Assembly: GCA_963699215.1 (NCBI GenBank)
Contig: OY969422.1
Span: forward strand, 682,001 to 746,000
Direction: 5' to 3'
Length of the DNA stretch: 64,000 nucleotides
Source of the DNA: VRUE01 sp963699215
Lineage (GTDB): Bacteria > Actinomycetota > Thermoleophilia > Solirubrobacterales > 70-9
In this document: positions 52,336-62,579 of the stretch, in pieces
Layout of the letters: each line of letters starts with the position of its first letter
Numbering within the stretch: the stretch's first letter is position 1
Notes under the pieces: generated by a model
The model's input: the letters and a program-made list of their open reading frames with translations, nothing else
Told to the model about the DNA's origin: nothing
Databases searched by the model: none
Program-made: the position numbers and the translations under genes

Positions 52336-53139
52336 CTAGCGTTTGTCCTTGGCGAACGCGTCCGCGATCTGCTCGGCTGCCTTCTGGCCGGTCGAGCCAC
52401 GCTGCGCGCGGACGGCAATGCTCGGGCTGGCCAGGGCGACGTGTGTCATGAAGCGGTCGACCGGCGGTGCGACGACGACCTCGAGCTTGTCGCGCTCGAC
52501 CGCCCTGACGACTCCGGCGCCGACCTGCTCCGGCGAGCTCGTCCCCATCGGCGGCGGCGGCTTGGCGCCGGCGTCGGCGAACATGCCCGCGTCGCGGATG
52601 AAGCCCGGCGAGACCAGCGAGACACCGACCCCCTTCGGCAGCAGGTCGGTGCGCAGGGCCAGGGCAAAGCCGCGCAGGCCGAACTTGGTCGCGCAGTAGA
52701 GGGAGGCGCGCGGGGTCCCAGCCTTGCCGTTGAGCGAGCAGATGAAGACGAGCTGGCCGGACTCGCGTTCGACCATCCCCGGCGACAGCGCCTGCGCCAT
52801 CAGCATCGGTGCCTCGAGGTTGACGCGCAGCGCCCTGCTGACCTCCTCTGGAGTGAAGTCCTCGAGCAGTCCGGCGCCGCCGACGCCGGCGTTGGCGACG
52901 AGGACGTCTACGTGGCCCGCTTCCCCAGCGAGCTTCTCGGCGGCGCCGGGCTCGGCCAGGTCGGTCGGTAGCACGCGGTGTCCCTCGCCCGGCAGCTCCG
53001 CCGCGAGCGCCTCCAGCGCCTCCGCCTTGCGGCCGCTGAGGATCAGCTTCGCCCCCCGCGTCGCCAGCGCCGCGGCGATCGCGCGGCCGAGGCCGCCGGT
53101 GGCGCCGGTGAGCAGGGTCGTGCGGTCGGCAAGTTCCAT
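52336..53139 (-). CDS. Short-chain dehydrogenase/reductase
   Basis: 267 residues from ATG 53137-53139. Classical SDR: TLLTGATGGLGRAIAAALA cofactor loop, DVLVANAGVGGAG (NAG), Ser in FICSLNGKAG, and Y-x3-K in ASLYCATKFGLRGFAL. C-terminus Ala/Lys-rich. Substrate unknown; the PRASLYCATKFG pattern occurs in many actinobacterial lipid or steroid-type SDRs. It precedes aconitase on the same strand by about 40 bp and may be cotranscribed. Confidence 0.87.
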   Translation of the reverse strand: MELADRTTLLTGATGGLGRAIAAALATRGAKLILSGRKAEALEALAAELPGEGHRVLPTDLAEPGAAEKLAGEAGHVDVLVANAGVGGAGLLEDFTPEEVSRALRVNLEAPMLMAQALSPGMVERESGQLVFICSLNGKAGTPRASLYCATKFGLRGFALALRTDLLPKGVGVSLVSPGFIRDAGMFADAGAKPPPPMGTSSPEQVGAGVVRAVERDKLEVVVAPPVDRFMTHVALASPSIAVRAQRGSTGQKAAEQIADAFAKDKR

Positions 53140-53217
53140 CTCAGGCCGCAAGCTAGCACCCAGACAGCCGACAGGAATTTGGGATGAAAGTGCGAAAGGC
53201 CACAAAATGTTGGTTTT

Positions 53218-53250
53218 TTGTAAGCATCCGCCCGGGCAATCGTCTACACT
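53218..53250 (+). promoter_or_regulatory. Possible promoter for the riboswitch transcript
   Basis: TACACT at 53245-53250 makes a plausible -10 box about 10 nt before the riboswitch begins. TTGTAA at 53218 is a possible -35 but 21 bp away, longer than ideal. Confidence 0.4.
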
Positions 53251-53261
53251 GCCCGCCGTTC

Positions 53262-53413
53262 CGAACAACCGAAACGCCGAATCCCGCAAGCCAGGAGGCG
53301 CAGCGGGAACGGGGGAACCACGTTTTCGGGGCTAACCCGCTCGACATAGGGCGGGGGCGCAGGCTCCTTTTCGCGCTAGCCCGACAGCTAACCCCGTAGG
53401 CCGACGAAGGAGA
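53262..53413 (+). promoter_or_regulatory. Cyclic di-AMP riboswitch (ydaO/yuaA class)
   Basis: The leader carries the conserved blocks of the class in order: GCCGAATCC (53275-53283), GGGGGAACCACG (53310-53321), TTTTCGGGGCTAACCC, and near the 3' end GCCCGACAGCTAACCCCG then TAGGC, with a closing helix just before the GAAGGAG ribosome site. These pseudo-symmetric blocks form the two c-di-AMP pockets. The class is typically OFF: ligand binding reduces expression of wall hydrolases and transport genes, and in Actinobacteria it often precedes NlpC/P60 genes, as here. Confidence 0.93.
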
Positions 53414-53418
53414 TCGGT

Positions 53419-53976
53419 TTGCCTAAGAACAGCTCAAAGCTCAAGGCGGGGGTGGCTGCAGTTGCGGCGCTGGCGGTCCTCGCTCTCTTTGCACCATCGG
53501 CCAGCGCCAGCTGCGACGGCGGCGGCTTGACCCCCGCCGAAGTCGACATGTGCACGCCGACGCCGAAAGCGCGGCTGCTCGGCAACGGGATGCTGATCCC
53601 GCCCAAATCCGCTCCGGCACGGGTCAAGGGCGCGATCGCGTTCGCCAACCGGATTCGCAACAAGCCCTACATCTTCGGCGGCGGCCATCGCCGCTGGTGG
53701 GACGCGGGCTACGACTGCTCCGGCTCGGTCAGCTACGCGCTGCGCGGGGGCAACTTCCTCAGCAGCCCGATGCCCTCCGGCCCGCTGGCCAACTGGGGCA
53801 TGAGCGGCGAAGGCCGCTGGATCACGGTCTACGCCAACGCCGGCCACACCTACGCGGTGATCGCCGGCTACCGCTGGGACACCTCCGGCAACACCGACGG
53901 CAAAACCGGTCCGAGCTGGCACGAAGACGTGCGTGACGGCGCCGGTTTCATCGCCCGTCACCCAGCCGGCTTCTAA
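53419..53976 (+). CDS. Secreted NlpC/P60-type cell-wall hydrolase
   Basis: 185 residues from TTG 53419, 6 nt after GAAGGAG. Signal peptide LKAGVAAVAALAVLALFAPSASA. The catalytic Cys is in AGYDCSGSVSYALRGG and the His in NAGHTYAVIAGYRW, in the order of NlpC/P60 endopeptidases, with an upstream helix VKGAIAFANRIRNKPYIFGGGH. It probably cleaves peptidoglycan stem peptides or is a close relative of unknown wall substrate. The riboswitch directly upstream ties its expression to c-di-AMP; a terminator follows the gene. Confidence 0.9.
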   Translation: MPKNSSKLKAGVAAVAALAVLALFAPSASASCDGGGLTPAEVDMCTPTPKARLLGNGMLIPPKSAPARVKGAIAFANRIRNKPYIFGGGHRRWWDAGYDCSGSVSYALRGGNFLSSPMPSGPLANWGMSGEGRWITVYANAGHTYAVIAGYRWDTSGNTDGKTGPSWHEDVRDGAGFIARHPAGF

Positions 53977-54003
53977 AACGCTTCGGGGCAGGGGTCCCGT
54001 AGG

Positions 54004-54034
54004 CCACCCCGGCCAACCGGCCGGGGTGGTTTTG
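54004..54034 (+). terminator. Rho-independent terminator
   Basis: Perfect 11-bp arms CCACCCCGGCC/GGCCGGGGTGG with an AACC loop, followed directly by TTTTG, 28 bp after the NlpC/P60 stop. Confidence 0.93.
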
Positions 54035-54095
54035 TCCTTGACCTCCTGAACCACTCGGATAACTTCTCCATGTAGCTACTCCACCTGACATTCGC

Positions 54096-55103
54096 TTGGA
54101 GAGCCTCACCAAGCATTACGGCGAGGTACGGGCGGTTGCGGGCATCGACCTGGATATCGAGGCGGGCGAGTTCTTCACGCTGCTCGGACCCTCCGGATCG
54201 GGCAAGACGACGACGCTGCGGATGATCGCTGGGTTCGAGGACCCCAGCGGCGGCACGATCGAGTTGGCCGGACGGGACATGAGCGGGGTCCCTCCGTACG
54301 ACCGCGCGGTCAACACGGTCTTTCAGGACTACGCGCTGTTCCCCCATATGACGGTCGGCGAGAACGTCGAGTACGGCCTGCGGGTCGCCGGCACGGACAA
54401 GGGGGAGCGGGCTCGGCGGCGCGACGAGGCCCTGGAGATGGTCCGCCTGCCCGGCTACGGCGGGCGCAAGCCGGGCGAGCTCTCGGGAGGGCAGCGGCAG
54501 CGGGTCGCGCTCGCCCGGGCGATCGTCAACCGCCCCCGGGTCCTGCTGCTCGACGAGCCGCTCGGCGCGCTCGACCTGAAGCTGCGCGAGCAGATGCAGA
54601 GCGAGCTGAAGACGATCCAGGGCGAGGTCGGCATCACCTTCGTCTACGTCACCCACGACCAGGACGAGGCGCTGCGGATGAGCGACCGGATCGCCGTCTT
54701 CAACGAGGGCAGGATCGAGCAGGTCAGCGCGCCGATCGAGCTCTACGAGCAGCCGGCAACCGAGTTCGTCGCCGGCTTCGTCGGCGTCTCCAACCTGCTC
54801 GAGCGCGACGGCGGGCGCTTCACGATCCGGCCGGAGAAGATCCAGCTGCTGGACCCGGGCGCGACGCCGAACGGCCTGCGGACCGAGCGCGGGCGGATCG
54901 CCGAGATCGCCTACGCGGGGATGGTCACCCGCTACACGGTCGCGCTGGAGGCAGGCGGAGAGCTTCAACTCGTACGGCAGAACGTGGAAGGGACGTCGAA
55001 CGACGCGCCCTCCGAGCAGGGGATGGAGGTGCTGGTGGGATGGCGGCCGGAATACGCGGTGTCGGTCCCGCAGACAACCAAGCAAGAGGAGGATCGACCG
55101 TGA
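54096..55103 (+). CDS. potA: Polyamine-type ABC transporter ATPase
   Basis: 335 residues; TTG 54096 is taken as start, since upstream frame has no standard start before a stop. Walker A LLGPSGSGKTTTLRMIAG, Q-loop VFQDYALFPHMTVGENV, signature LSGGQRQRVALARAI, Walker B LLLDEPLGALD and His switch VTHDQDEAL. The C-terminal TOBE-like domain reads FTIRPEKIQLL and IAEIAYAGMVTRYTVAL, as in PotA. Energises the importer encoded next; stop overlaps the binding-protein start as GTGA. Confidence 0.92.
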   Translation: MESLTKHYGEVRAVAGIDLDIEAGEFFTLLGPSGSGKTTTLRMIAGFEDPSGGTIELAGRDMSGVPPYDRAVNTVFQDYALFPHMTVGENVEYGLRVAGTDKGERARRRDEALEMVRLPGYGGRKPGELSGGQRQRVALARAIVNRPRVLLLDEPLGALDLKLREQMQSELKTIQGEVGITFVYVTHDQDEALRMSDRIAVFNEGRIEQVSAPIELYEQPATEFVAGFVGVSNLLERDGGRFTIRPEKIQLLDPGATPNGLRTERGRIAEIAYAGMVTRYTVALEAGGELQLVRQNVEGTSNDAPSEQGMEVLVGWRPEYAVSVPQTTKQEEDRP

Positions 55104-56287
55104 GGAAAGAGAACGCACATCCCGCAAGGGCGGCCTGGTTCGTGGTCGCCGGCCTGCTCGCCTTCATGCTGCTCCTGGCAGGCTGCGGCGGGGGCGACGA
55201 CGATTCAGGCAGCGAAGAACTCGCCAAGCTCGGCAAGGGAGAGGGCCAAGTCGACCTGATCGCCTGGGGCGGCTATGTCGAACCCGCCTGGTCGAAGCCG
55301 TTCGAACAGAAGACCGGCTGCAAGGTCAACAACAAGGTCGCCGGCACCTCCGACGAAATGGTGCAGCTGATGCGCAGCGGCCAGTACGACGGGGTCTCCG
55401 CCTCCGGCAACGCCACCGCGCGTCTGGTCGACGGCAATGACGTCGCTCCCGTCAATGTCGACCTCGTCCCCAACTACGAGACGATCTTCAGCGATCTGAA
55501 GAACCAGCCCTACAACACCTTCGACGACAAGCCCTACGGGATCCCCCACGGCCGCGGCGCCAACCTGCTGATGTGGAACTCGGACGACGTCAAGCCGGCG
55601 CCGACCTCCTGGGACGTGATCCTCGACCCGAAACTGGCCGCTAAGTACAAGGGCAAAATCAGCGCCTACGACGACCCGATCTACATCGCCGACGCGGCGG
55701 TCTACCTGAAGGCGCACCAGCCCGACCTGGGGATCGAAAACCCCTACGAGCTGAACGACGAGCAGTTCGAAGCCGCGGTGAACCTGCTGAAGGAACAGCG
55801 GCCCAACGTCGGCGAATACTGGTCCGATCTGACCAAGCAGATCTCCTCCTTCGCCGGTGGCGACAGCCAGGTTGGGACGACTTGGCAGTATCAGTACTTC
55901 GCCCTGCAGGAAGAAGGGGCTCCGGTGGCGGCCAGCCCGGCGAGCCAGGGCTTCCTGCCGACCGAGGGGGCGACGGGCTGGTCGGATACCTGGATGATCA
56001 GCAACGAAGCCAAACATCCCAACTGCATGTACATGTGGATGGACTGGATCGTCTCGCCGAAAGTCAACGCCGAAGTGGCCGAAGTCTTCGGCGAGGCCCC
56101 GGCGCAGAGCCTGGCCTGCGAACACACCGCGGACAAAGAATTCTGCAGCAAATACCACGCCGAAAATCCCGGCTTCTGGAAACGCGTCTACTACTGGGAA
56201 ACGCCGCTCGCCGACTGCGGCAACGGCAACGACGACTGCAAGGACTACAACGAGTGGGTCCAGGCTTGGACCACGATCAAAGGCTGA
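55100..56287 (+). CDS. Extracytoplasmic substrate-binding lipoprotein (spermidine/putrescine family)
   Basis: 395 residues from GTG 55100 (AGAGGAGG upstream). Lipoprotein signal AFMLLLAGCGGGDDDSG with lipobox LAGC near residue 31. The mature part has VDLIAWGGYVEPAWSKPFEQKTGCKVN, PYGIPHGRGANLLMWNSDDV and TEGATGWSDTWMIS, matching PotD-like type 2 binding proteins. The last 60 residues contain five Cys (LACEHTADKEFC, DCGNGNDDC), unusual for the family and possibly disulfide-linked. Delivers the substrate to the two permeases that follow. Confidence 0.9.
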   Translation: MRKENAHPARAAWFVVAGLLAFMLLLAGCGGGDDDSGSEELAKLGKGEGQVDLIAWGGYVEPAWSKPFEQKTGCKVNNKVAGTSDEMVQLMRSGQYDGVSASGNATARLVDGNDVAPVNVDLVPNYETIFSDLKNQPYNTFDDKPYGIPHGRGANLLMWNSDDVKPAPTSWDVILDPKLAAKYKGKISAYDDPIYIADAAVYLKAHQPDLGIENPYELNDEQFEAAVNLLKEQRPNVGEYWSDLTKQISSFAGGDSQVGTTWQYQYFALQEEGAPVAASPASQGFLPTEGATGWSDTWMISNEAKHPNCMYMWMDWIVSPKVNAEVAEVFGEAPAQSLACEHTADKEFCSKYHAENPGFWKRVYYWETPLADCGNGNDDCKDYNEWVQAWTTIKG

Positions 56288-56322
56288 TCGACCGGGCCTG
56301 ACGAATGGAGGCTGAAGCAGCC

Positions 56323-57192
56323 GTGAGCAAGAGGTCGGCGGGCCACAGGCTCGCCGACCTCTTCCACGGCCGCCCCCGCCTGCAGGTCGGCACGCTCCTG
56401 GCCGGGCCGGTCGGCTGGCTGGTCGTCGGCTACCTGGGCTCCCTCGCGGTCCTGCTGGTCGCGGCCTTCTGGACCGTCGACCCTCTCTCCGGCGAAGTCG
56501 CGCGGGGATTCAGCCTCGAAAACTTCGAAACGCTCTTCGACGAACCGGTCTACCGCGACATCGCCTGGCGGACGATCCTGATCGCCGCCCTCGTCACCGT
56601 CACCGATGCCGTCCTCGCCTTCCCGATCGCCTTCTACATGGCGAAGCTGGCAAGCCGGCGCGGCAAGGCGATCCTGATCGTCGCGGTGCTGCTGCCGCTC
56701 TGGTCGAGCTACCTGGTCAAGGTCTACGCCTGGCGGACGATGCTCTCCGCCGACGGCGTGCTCAACTGGGCGCTGGAGCCGTTCGGGCTGCACGGCCCCG
56801 GCTTCGGCAACACCGCCGTCTGGCTGGTGATGAGCTACCTCTGGCTGCCGTACATGATCCTGCCGATCTACGCCGGGCTGGAGCGCATCCCCAACTCGCT
56901 GATCAGCGCCTCCGAGGATCTCGGCGCCTCGCCCTTCACCACCTTCCGTCGGGTGATCCTGCCGCTCGCCTTCCCCGCGGTGGTCGCCGGCTCGATCTTC
57001 ACCTTCGCCCTCACCCTCGGCGACTACATCACGCCGCGCCTGGTCTCCAACAACCAGTTCATCGGCAACGTCATCTTCAACAACATCGTCAACAACCTGC
57101 CGCTTGCATCGGCCTTCGCGCTGGTCCCGATCGTGGTGATGATCGCCTACCTGCTGGTCGCCAGACGCCTGGGCGCCTTCGAGCACATCTAG
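56323..57192 (+). CDS. potB: Polyamine-type ABC transporter permease (PotB)
   Basis: 289 residues from GTG 56323, chosen because GGAGG lies 11 nt before it; ATG 56305 overlaps that ribosome site. Six helices. The EAA loop reads GLERIPNSLISASEDLGASPFTTFRRVILPLAFPA, the site that couples to PotA. The first periplasmic region contains a WTVDPLSGEVARGFSLENF segment. Forms the channel with the next gene product. Confidence 0.91.
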   Translation: MSKRSAGHRLADLFHGRPRLQVGTLLAGPVGWLVVGYLGSLAVLLVAAFWTVDPLSGEVARGFSLENFETLFDEPVYRDIAWRTILIAALVTVTDAVLAFPIAFYMAKLASRRGKAILIVAVLLPLWSSYLVKVYAWRTMLSADGVLNWALEPFGLHGPGFGNTAVWLVMSYLWLPYMILPIYAGLERIPNSLISASEDLGASPFTTFRRVILPLAFPAVVAGSIFTFALTLGDYITPRLVSNNQFIGNVIFNNIVNNLPLASAFALVPIVVMIAYLLVARRLGAFEHI

Positions 57193-57197
57193 GGAAG

Positions 57198-58043
57198 ATG
57201 AAACTCTCCCGACGCTCAACCCTGCTCCTCCGCCTCGCGATCGGAATCGGGCTCGCCTTCATCTACGTGCCGCTGATCGTGATCGCGATCTACGCCTTCA
57301 ATGCAAGCAACGTGGTCGAGTGGCCGCCGTCCGGGCTGACCCTGGACTGGTTCCCCAAGGCGGTCGAGAGCGAATCGGTCCGCGATGCCCTCCTCACCTC
57401 GCTGAAGGCCGCCACGGCGGCGACGGCGATCGCGATGCTGCTCGGAACCCTCGCCTCGCTGGCGGTGGCTCGCCACCGCTTCTTCGGCCGGGAGACGATC
57501 TCCTTCCTCGTCGTCCTGCCGATTGCGCTGCCGGGGATCGTCACCGGAGTCGCGATCAGCAACACCTTCACCCAGGTGCTGGGCGTGGACCTGGGCCTGC
57601 TCACGGTGGTCGTCGGGCACGCCACCTTCTGCATCGTCGTCGTCTACAACAACGTCGTCGCCCGCCTGCGCCGTGTCTCGACCTCCTTCGAGGAAGCCTC
57701 GGCCGACCTGGGCGCCCACACCTGGCAGACGTTCCGGCTCGTAACGCTTCCCAGCCTCAGAAGCGCGCTCGGGGCAGGCGCCCTGCTCGCCTTCGCCCTC
57801 TCCTTCGACGAGATCATCGTCACCACGTTCACGATCGGCGCCGGCGAGGAAACGCTGCCGATCTGGATATTCACCAACCTCTTCCGCCCCAACCAGCTGC
57901 CGATCGTCAATGTCGTCGCGGTGCTGGTGGTGCTGATCTCGATCGTCCCCGTCTACCTCGCCCACCGCCTCACCCGCGAGGAAGGCGGTGCGGCAGTGGC
58001 GCGCGGTGGCGCAACCGAAGCCGAGGCGACGGCGGTGCCGTAG
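57198..58043 (+). CDS. potC: Polyamine-type ABC transporter permease (PotC)
   Basis: 281 residues from ATG 57198, 5 bp after potB. Six helices; opening LAFIYVPLIVIAIYAFNAS is typical of PotC, and the EAA loop is STSFEEASADLGAHTWQTFRLVTLPSLRSA. The tail AVARGGATEAEATAVP is disordered. Completes an ABCD-type importer whose gene order is ATPase, binding protein, permease, permease. Confidence 0.92.
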   Translation: MKLSRRSTLLLRLAIGIGLAFIYVPLIVIAIYAFNASNVVEWPPSGLTLDWFPKAVESESVRDALLTSLKAATAATAIAMLLGTLASLAVARHRFFGRETISFLVVLPIALPGIVTGVAISNTFTQVLGVDLGLLTVVVGHATFCIVVVYNNVVARLRRVSTSFEEASADLGAHTWQTFRLVTLPSLRSALGAGALLAFALSFDEIIVTTFTIGAGEETLPIWIFTNLFRPNQLPIVNVVAVLVVLISIVPVYLAHRLTREEGGAAVARGGATEAEATAVP

Positions 58044-58053
58044 CCGACCGGCG

Positions 58054-58743
58054 CTACTGGCGAGCCAGGCGCTCGGCTTCCTCGCCGCCGACGTAGGGCG
58101 CCAGGGTCAGCTCGACCAGATCGGGCAGCAGCGCCTCGAGCCGGTCGGTGCGGCCGGCGCTGATCTCGCGCACGACCAGCGAGACGATGCCGCCGACCAG
58201 GGTCTCCTCGGTCGCCTCGGGGAGCGGGCGCTCGCCGCCGTGCTCGGGACGGCCCGCCTTGAGGATCTCGACCAGGCCCTGCATCGAGGCGCGGTGGCGA
58301 GCGGCGATCTCGCCACCGGCGGCAACCGGCTCGATCATGCAGAGGCGGGCGAGCTCGGGCTCGCCGGCGAGGAAGCGCAGCATCGTCGCCAGCGCCGCGC
58401 GGACCTTCTGCGGCCAATCCTCGAACGAGTCGGCCGCGGCGCGCATCGAGGAGGCGATGTGCTCGGCGACCATCTCGTAGGCGGCCAGGAAGCAGGCTTC
58501 CTTGTCGGCGAAGTGCTCGTAGAAGGTGCGGCGGGAGACCGAGGCGGCCTTGGTTATGTGGGCGACCGTGGTCGCGTTGTAGCCGCGCTCGGCGACCGTG
58601 TCGACCAGCGCGGTGACGATCCGCTCGCGCTGGTTCTGGGCGATGAACTCGCGCGGCAGGCCGTGGCGTCCGGCGGGCAGGCGCGGCGAGGCCGCCGCTG
58701 GCGTCGCCGGCTCACCCCCCTTTTTCGCCTTCCCCTTTGCCAT
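58054..58743 (-). CDS. TetR-family regulator 1
   Basis: 229 residues from ATG 58741-58743. HTH at about residues 35-80: RIVTALVDTVAERGYNATTVAHITKAASVSRRTFYEHFADKEACF. The ligand domain ends TLAPYVGGEEAERLARQ. It converges on potC and is followed by two further TetR genes on the same strand. Closest in the window to the HTH-less protein at 20.3 kb and to TetR 3. Lys/Pro-rich N-terminal tail before the HTH. Target unknown; acyl-CoA or transporter genes nearby are candidates. Confidence 0.9.
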   Translation of the reverse strand: MAKGKAKKGGEPATPAAASPRLPAGRHGLPREFIAQNQRERIVTALVDTVAERGYNATTVAHITKAASVSRRTFYEHFADKEACFLAAYEMVAEHIASSMRAAADSFEDWPQKVRAALATMLRFLAGEPELARLCMIEPVAAGGEIAARHRASMQGLVEILKAGRPEHGGERPLPEATEETLVGGIVSLVVREISAGRTDRLEALLPDLVELTLAPYVGGEEAERLARQ

Positions 58744-58778
58744 AGGCCGACCATACCTCGACCGCCAGGCGATCCGCC

Positions 58779-59399
58779 TTACCGCAGAGGCTGAACCAGG
58801 AGCTCGTCCTCGGCGGCGCGGGCACCGAGGTACGGCATCGTCGCCAGGTAGACCAGCTCGGGGAGGAACTCCTCGCCGCGATCGATCGATCCGGACTCGA
58901 CCCTGGTCATGACCGTGCCGTAGACGGCGCCGGCGGCGATTTCGGCGGTGCAGCGCGACACCGGCCGCTCGCCGTCGACCTCGCCGCGACCGCGGTCGAG
59001 CAGGTCGGCGATCCGCTGAACGACCCGGTCGCGGCGCGACTGGGCCCCGCTGCCGGCGCCGTTGACGGCGACCACGAGGAAGCGAGCCCGGAGAGGGTCC
59101 TCCTGCAGGAAGCGCATCGCTGCGAGGCCGGCGGCCCAGATCCGGTCGTGCCAGGACTCGCGCCCGTCACAGGCGGAGGCGGCGCGGCCGCAGAGCTCCT
59201 CGACGACCTCGTCGTGGAGGCCGAGGAAGCAATCCTCGAGGTCGGCGAAGCAGCGGTCGAAATGCGCCCGGCCGACGTCGGCTCGCGCGCAAAGCGCCTC
59301 GACGTCGACCGCGGCAAAGCCATCGCTGCCGACCATCTCGACCATCGCGGCGGCAATCCTCTCCCGCGCAGGATCGCGTCCTCTGCGCGGGCGGCTCAC
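58779..59399 (-). CDS. TetR-family regulator 2
   Basis: 206 residues from ATG 59397-59399. HTH at about 10-55: RIAAAMVEMVGSDGFAAVDVEALCARADVGRAHFDRCFADLEDCF; the usual recognition-helix Tyr of TetR is replaced by His-Phe-Asp. The ligand domain ends LATMPYLGARAAEDELLV. It lies 35 bp upstream of TetR 1 on the same strand, so they may form a transcription unit. Confidence 0.85.
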   Translation of the reverse strand: MSRPRRGRDPARERIAAAMVEMVGSDGFAAVDVEALCARADVGRAHFDRCFADLEDCFLGLHDEVVEELCGRAASACDGRESWHDRIWAAGLAAMRFLQEDPLRARFLVVAVNGAGSGAQSRRDRVVQRIADLLDRGRGEVDGERPVSRCTAEIAAGAVYGTVMTRVESGSIDRGEEFLPELVYLATMPYLGARAAEDELLVQPLR

Positions 59400-59448
59400 A
59401 TCGTCCTGGCCTGACTCCCTGCGCTCGGCTTTCTCCCGCTGGCCCGCA

Positions 59449-60138
59449 CTACGCCGCCGCCCGCCGGGCCTGGGCCACCTCCGCGGCGCGCGCCGCCTCG
59501 ACCTCCCCGACGTAAGGGGTCAAGGTCACCTGCAGCATCTCCGGCAACAGCCCGGCGAGGTCGTCGGCGCGGTCGGCGACGAGCCGCTGGTGGACGAGCC
59601 ACATCAGGCCGCCCGCGATCGCGACCTCGAGCCCGTCCGGGAGCCGGCTGGCCCGCGGGTTCATCTCCCGCCCCTCGCGCAGCTTCGGCGCGACGCTCTC
59701 CAGCATCGACTGGTACCGCTCCAGCGCCGCCCCGCCGGCTGCCTGGCTCTCGACGATGCAGAGCTTCGCCCGCGCCGGCTCGGCGAGGACCATCTCGAGG
59801 AAGACCTCGAGGCCGGAGGAGATCTGCTCGACCCAGGGCTGCTCGGGATCGACCAGCTCGGCGAAGACCTCGGCGGCGCCTTCGACGCTCTCGTCGAAGG
59901 CGGCTAGGAAGCACTCTTCCTTGTTGGCGAAGTGCTCGTAGAAGGTGACCAGGGCCACTCGGGCGGTCTTCGCGATCAGCTCGATCGTGGTCTTCTGGTA
60001 GCCGCGGTCGGCGACCAGCTCCGCCGTCGCCAGGAGCATCCGCTCGCGCTGGTTCTGGGAGACGAAGTCGCGGGGGATCAGGTGCCGCCCCGGCGGGAGC
60101 TTCGAGAGCCGCTCCGAGAGAGACCGCGAATCGGTCAT
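59449..60138 (-). CDS. TetR-family regulator 3
   Basis: 229 residues from ATG 60136-60138 (an earlier in-frame ATG at 60157-60159 is less likely). HTH at about 35-80: RMLLATAELVADRGYQKTTIELIAKTARVALVTFYEHFANKEECF. The N-terminal LPPGRHLIPRDFVSQNQRER closely parallels LPAGRHGLPREFIAQNQRER in TetR 1, showing recent duplication. Divergent from TetR 4 across an AT-rich 111-bp spacer that holds dyads. Confidence 0.9.
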   Translation of the reverse strand: MTDSRSLSERLSKLPPGRHLIPRDFVSQNQRERMLLATAELVADRGYQKTTIELIAKTARVALVTFYEHFANKEECFLAAFDESVEGAAEVFAELVDPEQPWVEQISSGLEVFLEMVLAEPARAKLCIVESQAAGGAALERYQSMLESVAPKLREGREMNPRASRLPDGLEVAIAGGLMWLVHQRLVADRADDLAGLLPEMLQVTLTPYVGEVEAARAAEVAQARRAAA

Positions 60139-60249
60139 TCCAAGACGGTACCAAAACATATATCTGATGTCTACTTGCCTTTTCTACAGAAAACATTGCG
60201 TTCTAGGCAACCTCGTTTCTAAAAGCTGCTATACCTAGACAAAAGGAGT
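60139..60249. promoter_or_regulatory. Divergent TetR promoter/operator region
   Basis: Markedly AT-rich for this genome. A perfect dyad TTTTCT-AC-AGAAAA lies at 60180-60193 and a CTAGG/CCTAG pair spans 60202-60238. The first is of the size and symmetry of a TetR operator and could control both flanking regulator genes. AAAAGGAG is the ribosome site for TetR 4. Confidence 0.55.
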
Positions 60250-60951
60250 ATGTTTTCAAACGGCGACAGCGGCTCGGTCATCGACTTCCCCGGCACCCGT
60301 GGCCGCCGGCCGCCTCGGGAGCGCATTCTGGAGGCGATCCTGCTCGAGAGCGGCGAGCTGGGCTACGAGCAGGTCGCCGTCAGGCATGTGATCGAGCGGG
60401 CGCAGACGAGCCGCGCGACCTTCTACAAGCATTTCAAGGATCGCGAGGACTGCTTCGCCCAGGCCTACGGCGACGCGGGCGAGTGGCTCTACCGGCGGCT
60501 GATCGGCGCCGGTAAGCGGCAACCCTCCTGGCGCGAGGGGCTGCGCGCGGCGCTGGCCGAGCTGCTCGAGTTCTGCGCCAACCAGCCGGCGACCGCCAAG
60601 GCCCTGCTGGTCGAGGTGCACGCCGCCGGCGAGGAGTCGCTGGCGCAGCGGCGCGAGTTGATGGAGCGCCTCTCGCAGGCGCTCGACGGCGCCCGTCGGG
60701 AGATCCCCGCCGGCCAAGCCCCTCCCCCCGTCACCTCCGATTTCATCGTCGGCGCGATCGACACGCTGCTCTCGGCCAAACTGCTCGACGGGGATGCCGC
60801 GCGCGCTCCCGAGATGCTCCCCGGCCTGCTCCACTTCGTCGTCATGCAGTACCTCGGCGAGTCCGCGGCCTGGGAGGAGATGACCGCCGCCCCGCTCGCC
60901 ACCTGGCAAGCCCGGCGCGAGGCTGCCGCTCAGGGACCGCCGGATCGCTAG
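60250..60951 (+). CDS. TetR-family regulator 4
   Basis: 233 residues from ATG 60250. HTH at about 22-65: RERILEAILLESGELGYEQVAVRHVIERAQTSRATFYKHFKDREDCF. The ligand domain contains PATAKALLVEVHAAGEESLAQRRELM, similar to the corresponding helix in TetR 3 (PARAKLCIVESQAAGG). It converges on the carboxylase gene with 9 bp between. The only one of the four on the plus strand. Confidence 0.9.
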   Translation: MFSNGDSGSVIDFPGTRGRRPPRERILEAILLESGELGYEQVAVRHVIERAQTSRATFYKHFKDREDCFAQAYGDAGEWLYRRLIGAGKRQPSWREGLRAALAELLEFCANQPATAKALLVEVHAAGEESLAQRRELMERLSQALDGARREIPAGQAPPPVTSDFIVGAIDTLLSAKLLDGDAARAPEMLPGLLHFVVMQYLGESAAWEEMTAAPLATWQARREAAAQGPPDR

Positions 60952-60960
60952 ACGCGATTC

Positions 60961-62529
<1,569 letters not shown>

Positions 62530-62579
62530 CGAAGGCGGTGCAGTCTATTTCGAGCCGGCGAGCCGTGCCCCGAGACGGC

